From the NCBI GenBank assembly GCA_039583705.1, contig JAVKSM010000062.1:1-18084 (forward strand): a stretch of DNA of 18,084 nucleotides, in the 5' to 3' direction. Shown one piece after another: positions 6,898-13,378 of this stretch; position 1 is the first letter of the stretch, and the number at the start of each line of letters is the position of its first letter. The position numbers were made by a program, and so were the translations under genes. The notes beneath the pieces are model-generated. The model was given only the letters and a program-made list of their open reading frames with translations, was not told the DNA's origin and ran no database searches. This DNA comes from JAVKSM01 sp039583705. Lineage in GTDB: Bacteria; Actinomycetota; Actinomycetes; Mycobacteriales; Pseudonocardiaceae.

Positions 6898-8072
6898 GCG
6901 CTGACACCGGTGATGTCACGTCCGACGAGGAGCGTCTGGATCGACTCGGTCCCCTCGTAGGTGTAGATGCTCTCGATGTCGGCCTGGTGGCGCATGACGT
7001 GGTTCTCCAGCAGGATCCCGTTGCCACCCAGGACGTCGCGGGCCAGCGCGATCACCTCGCGGGCCTTGCGGGTGTTGTTCATCTTGGCCAGGGCGGAGAT
7101 CGTGTCGGTGAGCCGGCCGGCCTGGCTGAGCCGCCCCAGCCGCAGGCAGTACAGCTGCATGGCGGTGACCTCGGCGAGCATCTTCACCAGCTTGTCCTGC
7201 ACGAGCTGGAACCCGCACAGCGGCTTGCCAAACTGCTTGCGCCGCTTGCTGTGATCCAAGGCGATCTCGTAGGCGGCGGTGGCGTGGCCCAGCGCGTCCC
7301 ATGCGACGGTGTTGCGGGTCGACGCCAGCACCCGACCGGCGTCGGAGAAGCTTCGGGCGCCCGGCAGCCGGTTGCGCTCAGGCACCCGCACGCCGTCCAG
7401 CCGGACCTGCGCCTGGACCACGGCGCGCACCGAGGCCTTACCGGTGATCGGCTCGGCGTCGTACCCGGGAGCGGCGCCGGGCTCGACGAGAAAGCCGTTC
7501 ACGGCGCCCTCCTCGTTGCGTGCCCACACGACGACGACGTCAGCCATCGAGGCGTTGCCGATCCAGCGCTTCTCCCCGTCGAGGATCCAGTCGCCGCCGC
7601 CGCGCCGCGCCCTGGTCTCCAGCGCGACGGCGTCCGAGCCGTGCCCGGGTTCGGTGAGCGCGAAGGCGCCGATCGCCTCCAGCCGCGCCATCCGCGGCAG
7701 CCAGTGCTGCTTCTGCTCCTCCGAACCGAGCAGCGCGATCGCCTTCATCGCCAGCCCGGCCTGCACGCCGAGGAAGGTGGCCAGGCTGCCGTCCCCGCGC
7801 GACAGCTCCATGTGCACCACGCCGACGGCGATCGGGCTCATCTGCGGGCAGCCGTAGCCCTCGATGCCGTCACCGACGATCTCCAGCTCGGCCATCCGCG
7901 CCACCAGCGCGTCCGGGAACTCAGCACGCTCCCAGTAGCCGCCGATCACCGGCAGCACCTCGTCGTCGACGAAGGCCCGGGTGCGCCGCAGGTAGTCGAT
8001 CTCGGAGTCGGAGAGCTGTTCGGCGATGAGGAAGTAGTCGGTGCCCAAGGAGCGGCCCAGCCCGTCGGTCAT
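6888..8072 (-). CDS. Acyl-CoA dehydrogenase, glutaryl-CoA dehydrogenase-like
   Basis: The 394-residue flavoprotein has the full acyl-CoA dehydrogenase layout: N-terminal helical domain (about 20-130), middle beta domain with AFALTEPGHGSD (137-147) and WIGNASMAD (170-178), and C-terminal helical domain with RRKQFGKPL (277-285) and GGNGI (349-353). The closing TYEGTESIQTLLVGRDITGVSAF places the catalytic base at Glu373 and closely follows the glutaryl-CoA dehydrogenase pattern (TYEGT...GRAITGIQAF). It would oxidise an acyl-CoA to the enoyl-CoA and pass electrons to ETF; whether it decarboxylates glutaryl-CoA cannot be decided here. The ATG start overlaps the stop of a 39-codon ORF as ATGA, with GAGG about nine bases upstream. 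No other catabolic gene lies beside it. Confidence 0.92.
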   Translation of the reverse strand: MTDGLGRSLGTDYFLIAEQLSDSEIDYLRRTRAFVDDEVLPVIGGYWERAEFPDALVARMAELEIVGDGIEGYGCPQMSPIAVGVVHMELSRGDGSLATFLGVQAGLAMKAIALLGSEEQKQHWLPRMARLEAIGAFALTEPGHGSDAVALETRARRGGGDWILDGEKRWIGNASMADVVVVWARNEEGAVNGFLVEPGAAPGYDAEPITGKASVRAVVQAQVRLDGVRVPERNRLPGARSFSDAGRVLASTRNTVAWDALGHATAAYEIALDHSKRRKQFGKPLCGFQLVQDKLVKMLAEVTAMQLYCLRLGRLSQAGRLTDTISALAKMNNTRKAREVIALARDVLGGNGILLENHVMRHQADIESIYTYEGTESIQTLLVGRDITGVSAFA

Positions 8073-8188
8073 CCGCCGCGGACCTCGTCCGGGTCGCCGT
8101 AGCTGCGGACCACGTCGGGAAGACGCCCCACCGGGGTTCCGCCGTCCCGTTCGACCGGCTCGGCGAGGACCCGCGCCAGGTTGTCCAC
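8069..8188 (-). CDS. Small ORF (39 aa) coupled to the acyl-CoA dehydrogenase
   Basis: The predicted peptide starts VDNLARVLAEPVERDG and ends DPDEVRGG. I recognise no family. The case for translation is a strong GGGAGGAG about six bases before the GTG start, consistent G/C third positions, and the ATGA overlap with the dehydrogenase start. It could be a leader peptide that couples translation, a short real protein, or the remnant N-terminus of a lost gene. Confidence 0.45.
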   Translation of the reverse strand: MDNLARVLAEPVERDGGTPVGRLPDVVRSYGDPDEVRGG

Positions 8189-8466
8189 GTCCGCTCCTCC
8201 CGCCGGTCGCGCCGCTGACCGCTGTGCCCGCGGTGGTGCTGAGCGTGCCACAGACGCGACCCCTAGCGCGCCGCAGAGCTTGTCTCGTTTCCGCAGTTCA
8301 GGCCGGCTAGCCGCGGGTATCTCGCACGGTCTCATCCCGTCTCCGATCGTGCAACCTGCGACCACACGGCGGCCACGGTCGTCCACTTCGGACAGCCCGT
8401 GTCCGGGTGGTCGGGTCGGATCGGGCGGGCCGCCCGAGGGGAGGGGACGGCACGCCCCGCGCCTAA
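8189..8466. other. Noncoding stretch at the left edge of the accessory region
   Basis: This 278-bp stretch separates the core genes from the small-ORF cluster. Frames are open but show no coherent third-position bias or recognisable domain. I looked for a tRNA 3' end or attachment-like repeat, since integrated elements often end here, and saw none. It contains a hairpin at 8421-8437. Confidence 0.4.
8421..8437 (-). terminator. GC-rich hairpin downstream of the small-ORF cluster
   Basis: TCGGGC and GCCCGA pair over 6 bp around a 5-base loop, about 30 bases after the stop of the last small ORF on the minus strand. There is no T run. It is short, so the call is tentative. Confidence 0.3.
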
Positions 8467-8772
8467 TCACCCGCGCCGCAGACCGGCGCCGGGTGGGAAC
8501 TCGGCGACCAACTCCCACGCCGTAGGCCAGGGTGCTATCGGGCGCAGCCGAGCCAGGCGGACCAGCCGGGCGTCCAAGTCGTGCTCGCCGCCGAACACCG
8601 ATACCCACGCCCCGACCCCCGCCAGTTCCCGGGCCCGGACCAGCGCGGCGGCCCGGTTGCCGTAGTCGACCGACAGCACCGCGTCGGAGTCGGCGACCGC
8701 ACGCCCAGCCGATAGCTCCCGCTCACCGGCCCCACCGCCCCCGCCACCGTGCCCGGCGCATCGTGCGGGCAC
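8467..8772 (-). CDS. Hypothetical protein (about 101 aa) of the small-ORF cluster
   Basis: I do not recognise this protein. Its C-terminal 70 residues look genuinely coded: alternating Val, Leu, Ala with Asp and Glu (DSDAVLSVDYGNRAAALVRARELAG, VSVFGGEHDLDARL, RPIAPWPTAWELVAEFPPG) and almost every codon ends in G or C. The first 30 residues are Gly-rich and less convincing. The GTG at 8772 has GAGG about seven bases upstream but lies inside the preceding small ORF; an internal GTG start at the VLSVDYG segment is possible. It is the last gene before a candidate terminator. The pattern suggests a small cytoplasmic alpha/beta protein of a mobile element; no function is assigned. Confidence 0.5.
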   Translation of the reverse strand: MPARCAGHGGGGGGAGERELSAGRAVADSDAVLSVDYGNRAAALVRARELAGVGAWVSVFGGEHDLDARLVRLARLRPIAPWPTAWELVAEFPPGAGLRRG

Positions 8773-8836
8773 CGTGCCACCTCGCGGCCAGCCACGCCCA
8801 CCACATGCGCCATACGTGGCCGGTGCGCGGCCTCAC
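8723..8836 (-). CDS. Very small Trp/Arg-rich ORF (37 aa)
   Basis: The start GTG overlaps the previous stop as GTGA (8836-8833). The peptide is extremely rich in Trp and Arg (VWRMWWAWLAARWHGARTMRR, then RWRGRWGR), with seven or more Trp in 37 residues. It also overlaps the start of the next ORF. Either it is a tiny cationic amphipathic protein or it is a chance frame in GC-rich DNA. The tight overlap on both sides is the only positional support. Confidence 0.3.
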   Translation of the reverse strand: MRPRTGHVWRMWWAWLAARWHGARTMRRARWRGRWGR

Positions 8837-9111
8837 GGCCGGCTCCGGTCCAGTCGCACCACCGTGAGCGCCGAGGCCGGCACACCGTCCATGCGCAGCC
8901 ACCGGGTGTACACGTAAGCGCTATGCGAGTTGTGGGCCGGCAGGTAGTCGTGCTCGGCGTCGCGGGTCCACGGATCCCCGACCTTGACCTCATAGCCGGG
9001 ACGCGGCCATGCATCCCCGGCCTTCGCCTTGTTGATCCGGACGTAGGTGGTGCCATCCCCATAGCCGGCCGCGGTCGATGGAACCTCGCGGGCCGGCGGC
9101 AGGCCGCTCAC
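8833..9111 (-). CDS. Hypothetical protein (92 aa) of the small-ORF cluster
   Basis: The product has no family I can name. It has a mixed, non-repetitive composition with many aromatic and charged residues (TTYVRINKAKAGDAWPRPGYEVKVGD, DAEHDYLPAHNSHSAYVYTRWLRMDG), which fits a folded beta-rich protein and not a shadow frame. I chose GTG 9111 because GGAGG lies six bases upstream; GTG 9129 is in frame but has no such site. The stop overlaps the next small ORF. It lies 164 bp downstream of the XRE regulator on the same strand, a layout common in actinobacterial integrative elements, where such small genes are usually unannotated accessory functions. Confidence 0.62.
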   Translation of the reverse strand: MSGLPPAREVPSTAAGYGDGTTYVRINKAKAGDAWPRPGYEVKVGDPWTRDAEHDYLPAHNSHSAYVYTRWLRMDGVPASALTVVRLDRSRP

Positions 9112-9274
9112 CGCCGGCCTCCGTCCCACCAGATCGGCTGAGGGTGCAAACCGGGTCGGTGACGACCACGACGACGACTGACCCGAATGACACGACGAAC
9201 GGCGGCGGTGAACACCTCACCGAGCGTGCCGACCGCTCACCGTCCGGCCATGCCGAGCGGCAAGCCGGAACGGG

Positions 9275-10480
9275 CTACGCTGACAGGCCGGCGCGGTAGA
9301 CCATCCCCCGTAGCTCCCGGCTCAGGCTGTCGGGCTTGGCGTGAGCGACAAGCTCACCGAGCACCTCCCGCGCAAGCGAGTTGCGCTGGACAGCGTGCGG
9401 GACAAGCGTCTCGGCGCGCCGCAGTGCCCGCGCTGCGTCGTCCCGCCGGCCCCGCAGGCGGGCCAGCGCCCGGCCGTAAGTGACCCAATATGCGGCCTGG
9501 CCCGGGTCACCCCGCAATGGGTGTATTTTGGGTTGCAAGCTTTCCGTGATGCTTACGGCCCGTTCGTGCTCTCCGAGTTCCAGTACCCCAAAGGCCCGCC
9601 ACTGCCCCACTTCCTGGGGGCCGAACCCCAGCCAATAGGCGTTCCCCTGCCCAGTGCGCTCGGCCAGTTCGGCGGCGTGATCCAGCGGGGCAGCCACATC
9701 GCCGGGCCGGCCGGCCGCCGCAGCGAGGAACGATCTGGACAGCGCGAGCATGCCTGCCAGTTGGGTCGACTCCGGGCTGTTCGTGGGCACGCTTACCGCG
9801 TCGAGTTCGCCTTGTGCGAGGTCGAAAGCCCCCGCGGCTACCGCCACATACAGACCGCCGTATACGGCGAGGCCGCGGGCGGTCGGTGTGTCGCGGCGCT
9901 CGGCGGCCCGGCGGGCCAGCAGGACAGCGTGTTCGCGTAACTCCACCGAGGCGCCAGCAATGCGCAGCCACCCGACGGTCACCTGCACATGCAGCAAGAC
10001 CGCCAAGTCGAGCAGATCGGCCACGTCCCGCCCGGCGGCGATCGAGGTATGCACGTCCCGGATCAGGCCGGGCAGCGCTGCGCCGACCTCGCGGACCAGG
10101 CCGTCACGGCAGTACGCATCGAGCGCCGCGCGCACCTGCTCCCGCAATGCCTCGATCGGGAGGACCAACCCGCCCGGCTGGTCGCGGTTGGCCGCCATCA
10201 CCGCCCCGCTCACCGCCGCGACGGCGGAGTCCATCTCCCCGTTCGCCGGGGCGGGCACCGGAAGCCGGGTCAGTTCCGAGGGGGCGACCTCCAGGGCGTT
10301 CGCCAGGCCGGCGATCAGTGAGGCACTGTCCAGGGCGCGCTCGCCGCGCTCGATGCGCGACAGGTGACCCTCGCTGATCCCGGCCAGCCCAGCGATCACG
10401 TCGAGGCTCTTACCGCGGGCGTGGCGGATCCTCCGCAGCCGCCGGCCGATCGTTGCCGGGTCGTCCGCCTCTTCCGCCAC
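9275..10480 (-). CDS. XRE-family transcriptional regulator with long C-terminal helical domain
   Basis: The 401-residue protein has an N-terminal lambda-repressor-like helix-turn-helix (about 11-68: IGRRLRRIRHARGKSLDVIAGLAGISEGHLSRIERGER...LANALEVAPSEL). A C-terminal region of about 300 residues of Ala/Leu-rich helices follows, with TPR-like character (for example AAYWVTYGRALARLRGRRDD and GELVAHAKPDSL). This architecture is frequent in actinobacterial genomes, often near mobile elements or developmental loci; some members sense small ligands, but no ligand can be named. The GTG start has GGGAGGGG about six bases upstream. The codon use is slightly less GC-extreme than in the core genes (for example ATA and AAT codons around 9500-9640). 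It lies downstream of a broken recombinase fragment. Confidence 0.85.
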   Translation of the reverse strand: MAEEADDPATIGRRLRRIRHARGKSLDVIAGLAGISEGHLSRIERGERALDSASLIAGLANALEVAPSELTRLPVPAPANGEMDSAVAAVSGAVMAANRDQPGGLVLPIEALREQVRAALDAYCRDGLVREVGAALPGLIRDVHTSIAAGRDVADLLDLAVLLHVQVTVGWLRIAGASVELREHAVLLARRAAERRDTPTARGLAVYGGLYVAVAAGAFDLAQGELDAVSVPTNSPESTQLAGMLALSRSFLAAAAGRPGDVAAPLDHAAELAERTGQGNAYWLGFGPQEVGQWRAFGVLELGEHERAVSITESLQPKIHPLRGDPGQAAYWVTYGRALARLRGRRDDAARALRRAETLVPHAVQRNSLAREVLGELVAHAKPDSLSRELRGMVYRAGLSA

Positions 10481-10559
10481 GACGCACCCCTCCCGATGCC
10501 GGTTGCCGTCTCCCTCACGGTAGACCAGCCTTCCGGGTGCGTTTCCCGGCCACTTAGAG

Positions 10560-10740
10560 TCACGGTGAGTTACGGAACGCGGTAGTCGTTGCCTGCTCGC
10601 CCAGGTGGCGGTAGAGGGTGGAGCGGGTCACGCCGACGCTCTCGGCGATCTGCGCGACGGTATGTTGCCGCTCGTCGTAGAGCTTGCGCGGTCGCCAGCT
10701 TCACCGGGGTGAGCTTGACCGGCCGGCCGCCCTTGCGGCG
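10560..10740 (-). pseudogene. Serine recombinase (resolvase/invertase) C-terminal HTH fragment, frameshifted
   Basis: Read on the minus strand, RRKGGRPVKLTPVKLATA is followed, in a different frame, by KLYDERQHTVAQIAESVGVTRSTLYRHLGEQ and a stop at 10562-10560. Together they make the typical C-terminal DNA-binding helix-turn-helix of a resolvase (GRP..LT...KL..A..LYD...HTVA.IA...GVTRSTLYRHL). The break is at about 10686-10690, where the sequence GCGACCGCGCAAG lacks two bases (or has one extra) compared with an intact A-R-K reading. The catalytic domain with the nucleophilic serine is absent; upstream lies a Clp-N fragment instead. This is a remnant of a recombinase from a transposon or integrative element. 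Confidence 0.75.
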
Positions 10741-10757
10741 GCAACTCCGCAGCCGTC

Positions 10758-11083
10758 ACCTGGAATACCAGCAGCAGGGCGCCGGTGTCGATGTGGCGGC
10801 GCCCGTCGGCCTGCGCGCCGCGCCACGCTTGTTCCAGGATGTGCTTGACCCGAGGCGACAACGGCGGCTGATCCGAGGTGGCAACGTCGAGCGTGTTGAT
10901 GGCGCGTAGGGCCTGGCGCAGCGCGCCCACGTCTATACCGAGTTCGTTCCTCGTGGCCGCAGCCACCGTGTCGACCGTGGTCAGCAACCCCAGCAGCAGA
11001 TGACCTCCGCCCACGTAGCCGGAGCCGAGTCCGCGCGCCTCGTGCCGCGCGAGCGTGATGGCTTCCCGCGCTCTCGCGCTGAA
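10758..11083 (-). pseudogene. Clp N-terminal (Clp R) domain protein, truncated at both ends
   Basis: On the minus strand the frame reads FSARAREAITLARHEARG, then YVGGGHLLLGLL, then a second repeat, PLSPRVKHILEQAWRGAQADGRRHIDTGALLLVFQV. This is the double-repeat Clp N-terminal domain (compare ClpC FTDRARRVVVLAQEEAR...YIGTEHLLLGLL...FTPRAKKVLE...HIGTEHLLLGLL). Stand-alone versions of this domain are common in actinobacteria. Here there is no ATG, GTG or TTG in frame ahead of the first helix (the first is GTG 11014, inside it), and homology stops abruptly at 10758 within the second repeat, where recombinase-derived sequence begins. The open frame runs on to 10628 but without Clp similarity. I treat it as a broken gene. 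Confidence 0.65.
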
Positions 11084-11381
11084 CCCAACCCGCCACCACC
11101 GACGGGGACGACCGCTGGCGGGTGTGGTTCCTCGACACGGGTTCCCGCTCCGGGCGCGTTTTGACTACCGACCGCTCCCGGACGTGCCGGCTTCCCCGCT
11201 CATGCGGCGTATTTCGCGCATGTCAGTAGCGTGCGGCGGGGGGACCGGGCGACCAAGCCGACGCGCCGCGCGAGCGTGTACCGGAAGCCGGGGACGATCG
11301 CCCGACCGGGGAGTAACGGTGACTACACGGAGTGCGATTGAAGGGAGCGCAACTACTCAGCTACTTCGCACAGGAGTCCCT
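11084..11381. other. Intergenic region upstream of the superinfection-immunity-like gene
   Basis: This 298-bp stretch has no convincing gene. It is less GC-biased near its right end, where TTGAAG (11338-11343) and TACTTC (11362-11367) lie 18 bases apart ahead of the plus-strand gene; this is a weak promoter resemblance only. The left end is the degenerate lead-in to the Clp-N fragment. Confidence 0.35.
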
Positions 11382-11696
11382 ATGATCACTCTGGCTCAAA
11401 CCGACTCGGCCGGCGCCAGCGGCGGCGCTGCTCTGCTCATCGTTCTCCTCGTCCTCCTCGGCGCCGCCGCATACTTCGTCCCCACGATCGTGGCGAGCCT
11501 GCGCAAGGTTCCGAACCTTGGATCGGTGATCGTGGTGAACCTGCTCCTCGGTTGGACCTTCGTGGGCTGGGTCGTCGCGATGGCGATGGCATGCCGCTCC
11601 CAGCTCCCACCGGCACAGATCAACTACATCAGCCCCTACCCGCCACCGCCCCCCGATCCGGCTTCGCCCATGGGTTCCACACCTCCCAGCGCTTAA
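11382..11696 (+). CDS. Superinfection immunity (Imm)-family membrane protein
   Basis: The 104-residue product begins MITLAQTDSAG and has two transmembrane helices, about 16-38 (ALLIVLLVLLGAAAYFVPTIVASL) and 48-70 (SVIVVNLLLGWTFVGWVVAMAMA), joined by the short basic loop RKVPNLG. The pattern Y-F-x-P-T-I-V-A-x-x-R-K...NLLLGWTFVGWVVA is the core of the superinfection immunity protein family, named for phage T4 Imm, which blocks entry of DNA from a second phage. Many bacterial homologues have no tested role. The C-terminus is a Pro-rich cytoplasmic or exposed tail (PYPPPPPDPASP). The start has AGGAG six bases upstream. It is intact, stands alone, and lies between broken mobile-element genes and the cobalamin operon, so it may be cargo of that element. 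Confidence 0.78.
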   Translation: MITLAQTDSAGASGGAALLIVLLVLLGAAAYFVPTIVASLRKVPNLGSVIVVNLLLGWTFVGWVVAMAMACRSQLPPAQINYISPYPPPPPDPASPMGSTPPSA

Positions 11697-11829
11697 GCAT
11701 TCAGCCCGGTGTGATGGCAGGCGTGGTTTCCGTGGTGGGCTTCTGGGTGGTTATGGTCAGGAGCGTCAGTCAGATCTTCGACCAGATCGTCGGGCACCAA
11801 CCGGGCCGCCACGGGCGGCGGAGTGCGCC
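11693..11829 (-). other. Short minus-strand frame, possibly a transposase-derived remnant
   Basis: A minus-strand frame starting near GTG 11829 reads VAARLVPDDLVEDLTDAP, then a His-rich stretch, and stops at 11695-11693 opposite the end of the Imm-like gene. The beginning resembles the N-terminus of IS5-type transposases (RLVPDDLW) but lacks the Trp, and nothing further matches. It may equally be chance. The rest of the gap to 11863 shows nothing. Confidence 0.2.
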
Positions 11830-11863
11830 CGCTCAGGGACTGATCCGGCCCGGTGCCATCGGC

Positions 11864-11887
11864 GGTCCCGGTAGCCTGACCGGGACC
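11864..11887 (-). terminator. Perfect hairpin directly after cbiX
   Basis: GGTCCCGGT and ACCGGGACC pair perfectly over 9 bp around a 6-base loop (AGCCTG), starting immediately after the cbiX stop codon. There is no T run, as is common for actinobacterial terminators. The position at the end of the cobalamin operon, facing a convergent gene, supports the call. Confidence 0.65.
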
Positions 11888-12766
11888 TCAGTGCCCGTGC
11901 CCGTTGGGCGCGGGGTCGTCGGGATGGTGGTGCGGGGTCTGGGGGGCGCCGAGCTTGTCCGCGAAGCCCGGCAGCAGCACCCGGTAGGCGCAGGTGTCGC
12001 AGTTCATCCTGATGTCGCCGTCCAGCGCCTCCCGGTAACGCTCGACGACGACGTCGACCAGCGGCTCACAGTCACCGAGGTGCCGGGCAACCGACACCGC
12101 GAGCCCCGGCTCGTGCCGTCCGAAGCAGACGGACTGGGTCGCCACCCGCTGCGGCAGCACCCCGTCGAACAGGAAGTACGGGACGACGACGACACGCCGG
12201 ACGCCCAGCGCCCACACCCTGCCCAGCCCGGTCGGCACGTCCGGCCAGGCCAGCGAGACGAACGCGGTCTCGACGAAGGCGAACCCGCGACCCTCCTGGA
12301 GCAGCCGCGCCACCTTGCAGACCTCGGCGTTGGCGTCCGGGTCGGTGGAACCCCGCCCGACGAGCAACACCGCGGTCCGCGCCCGGTCAGTGTCGGGCGC
12401 GACCTCGACGACCCGCTGCTCGAGCAGGTCCAGCAGCGCCGGATGCGGGCCGAGCGGCCGGCCGAAGACATAGGAGCTGCCGGGGGCGCGGCGGACCTCA
12501 CGCTCCAGCGCGGCCGGGATGTCCCCCTTGCCGTGCCCGGCTGCGACGAGCACCAGCGGTACCGCAGCCAGCCGACGGTGGCCGCGGTCGCACAGCTCCC
12601 GCCAGGCCTGCGCGAGCACCGGCGCCGACAGTTCGATGAACCCGCCCGCCACGTCCACGCCGTCGGCGGCGAGCCGGCGCCGCACCCGGCCCACGAACGC
12701 CCGGAACTCCGCCGCGCCGGTCTCGTCGGACGTGCCGTGCCCGACCAGCAACAACGGCTCCCCCAT
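11888..12766 (-). CDS. cbiX: Sirohydrochlorin chelatase CbiX with C-terminal MxCxxC and His-rich tail
   Basis: CbiX inserts cobalt into sirohydrochlorin early in anaerobic-type cobalamin synthesis; related chelatases insert iron for siroheme. The 292-residue product is the long, two-lobe form: an N-terminal lobe with LLLVGHGTSDETGAAEF (His10) and AAGHGKGDIP, and a C-terminal lobe with VLLVGRGSTDPDANAEVCK. After the second lobe comes MNCDTC (Met254, Cys256, Cys259), matching the MXCXXC motif that holds a 4Fe-4S cluster in Bacillus megaterium CbiX, then a tail with HHH and HGH that could hold metal. The ATG start overlaps the cobH stop (TGATG), so the two are coupled. Metal choice between cobalt, iron and nickel is not provable from sequence; the cobH neighbour favours cobalt. 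Confidence 0.9.
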   Translation of the reverse strand: MGEPLLLVGHGTSDETGAAEFRAFVGRVRRRLAADGVDVAGGFIELSAPVLAQAWRELCDRGHRRLAAVPLVLVAAGHGKGDIPAALEREVRRAPGSSYVFGRPLGPHPALLDLLEQRVVEVAPDTDRARTAVLLVGRGSTDPDANAEVCKVARLLQEGRGFAFVETAFVSLAWPDVPTGLGRVWALGVRRVVVVPYFLFDGVLPQRVATQSVCFGRHEPGLAVSVARHLGDCEPLVDVVVERYREALDGDIRMNCDTCAYRVLLPGFADKLGAPQTPHHHPDDPAPNGHGH

Positions 12767-13356
12767 CAGGACGGCTCCCCGGCGTGGAGCAGCGCGTTGA
12801 CCGCAGCGGCGGCGACCGCGGCGCCGCCTCGCTCGGTCACCGTGCTCACCGCCGGCAGCCCGGAGCGGCGCAACGCCGCCTTGGCGGCCACCGCACCGAC
12901 GAATCCCACCGGCATCCCGACCACCAGGGCCGGCGACACCGCGCAGGCCAGCAGCTCGGCCAGCGCCGTGGGCGCGGTGCCGATCGCCCACACCGCGCCG
13001 CGGGGATGCTCGCGGGCGGCCAGCCGGATACCCGCCGCCGAGCGCGTCAGGCCGAGTGCCACGGCCAGCTCAGCGACCTCCGGAAGGTCCAGCGCGACGG
13101 TGCAGGCGCGGGCGGTGACGCCCGCCGCCACCATCGCGACGTCGACGACCAGCGGCGCGCCGGCCAGCAGCGCGGCGCGGCCGGCGGCGAGCGTGGCCTC
13201 GTCGGCGACGATCTCACCGGCCCAGCTCGGGTCGGCCGTGGCGTGCACGACCCGCTCGACGACCGCCCGGTGCAGCGGCGGCAGGTGCGCGAGGTCGAGC
13301 CGGGTGCGCAGGATCGCGTAAGATTCGGACTCGATCGGGTGCACCGTGTGTGTCAT
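12766..13356 (-). CDS. cobH: Precorrin-8X (cobalt-precorrin-8) methylmutase
   Basis: CobH/CbiC moves a methyl group from C-11 to C-12 of the corrin ring to give hydrogenobyrinate or cobyrinate. The 196-residue product shows the family motifs IESESYAILR (8-17), RVVHATAD with the probable catalytic His38, VDVAMVAAGV (71-80), and GMPVGFVGAVAAK (148-160). It is slightly shorter than many homologues (about 205-215) but the core is complete. The start ATG at 13356 has GGAGGAGG about ten bases upstream. It follows the cation transporter by 22 bp and shares the TGATG junction with cbiX, so all three are probably one transcript. Pairing with cbiX suggests that the pathway uses the cobalt-early branch at least in part. 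Confidence 0.92.
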   Translation of the reverse strand: MTHTVHPIESESYAILRTRLDLAHLPPLHRAVVERVVHATADPSWAGEIVADEATLAAGRAALLAGAPLVVDVAMVAAGVTARACTVALDLPEVAELAVALGLTRSAAGIRLAAREHPRGAVWAIGTAPTALAELLACAVSPALVVGMPVGFVGAVAAKAALRRSGLPAVSTVTERGGAAVAAAAVNALLHAGEPS

Positions 13357-13378
13357 GGGCGAGCAGCCTCCTCCCGGT

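Noticed and set aside
8189..8466. Possible tRNA 3' end or attachment site at the element boundary
   Set aside because: No TPsiC arm (GGTTCGAATCC-like) or matching direct repeat was found on either strand.
8069..8608. Extended 179-codon reading of the frame ending at the dehydrogenase start
   Set aside because: Only the last 39 codons have coding character and a ribosome binding site; the rest is Arg/Pro/Gly-rich without third-position bias.
8990..9220. Minus-strand frame with a Val-rich stretch (VVVVVV)
   Set aside because: The Val run comes from a GTC repeat and the frame overlaps the better-supported 92-residue ORF, which has a good ribosome binding site.
9159..9299. Plus-strand ORF starting with a run of Thr (VTTTTTTDPNDTTNGGG)
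   Set aside because: No useful ribosome binding site, low-complexity start, and it runs into the 3' end of the XRE gene on the other strand. Not supported as a gene.
11552..13321. Plus-strand open frame of 589 codons across cbiX and cobH
   Set aside because: It overlaps two confidently identified minus-strand genes and begins inside the Imm-like gene in another frame; composition is of shadow type.
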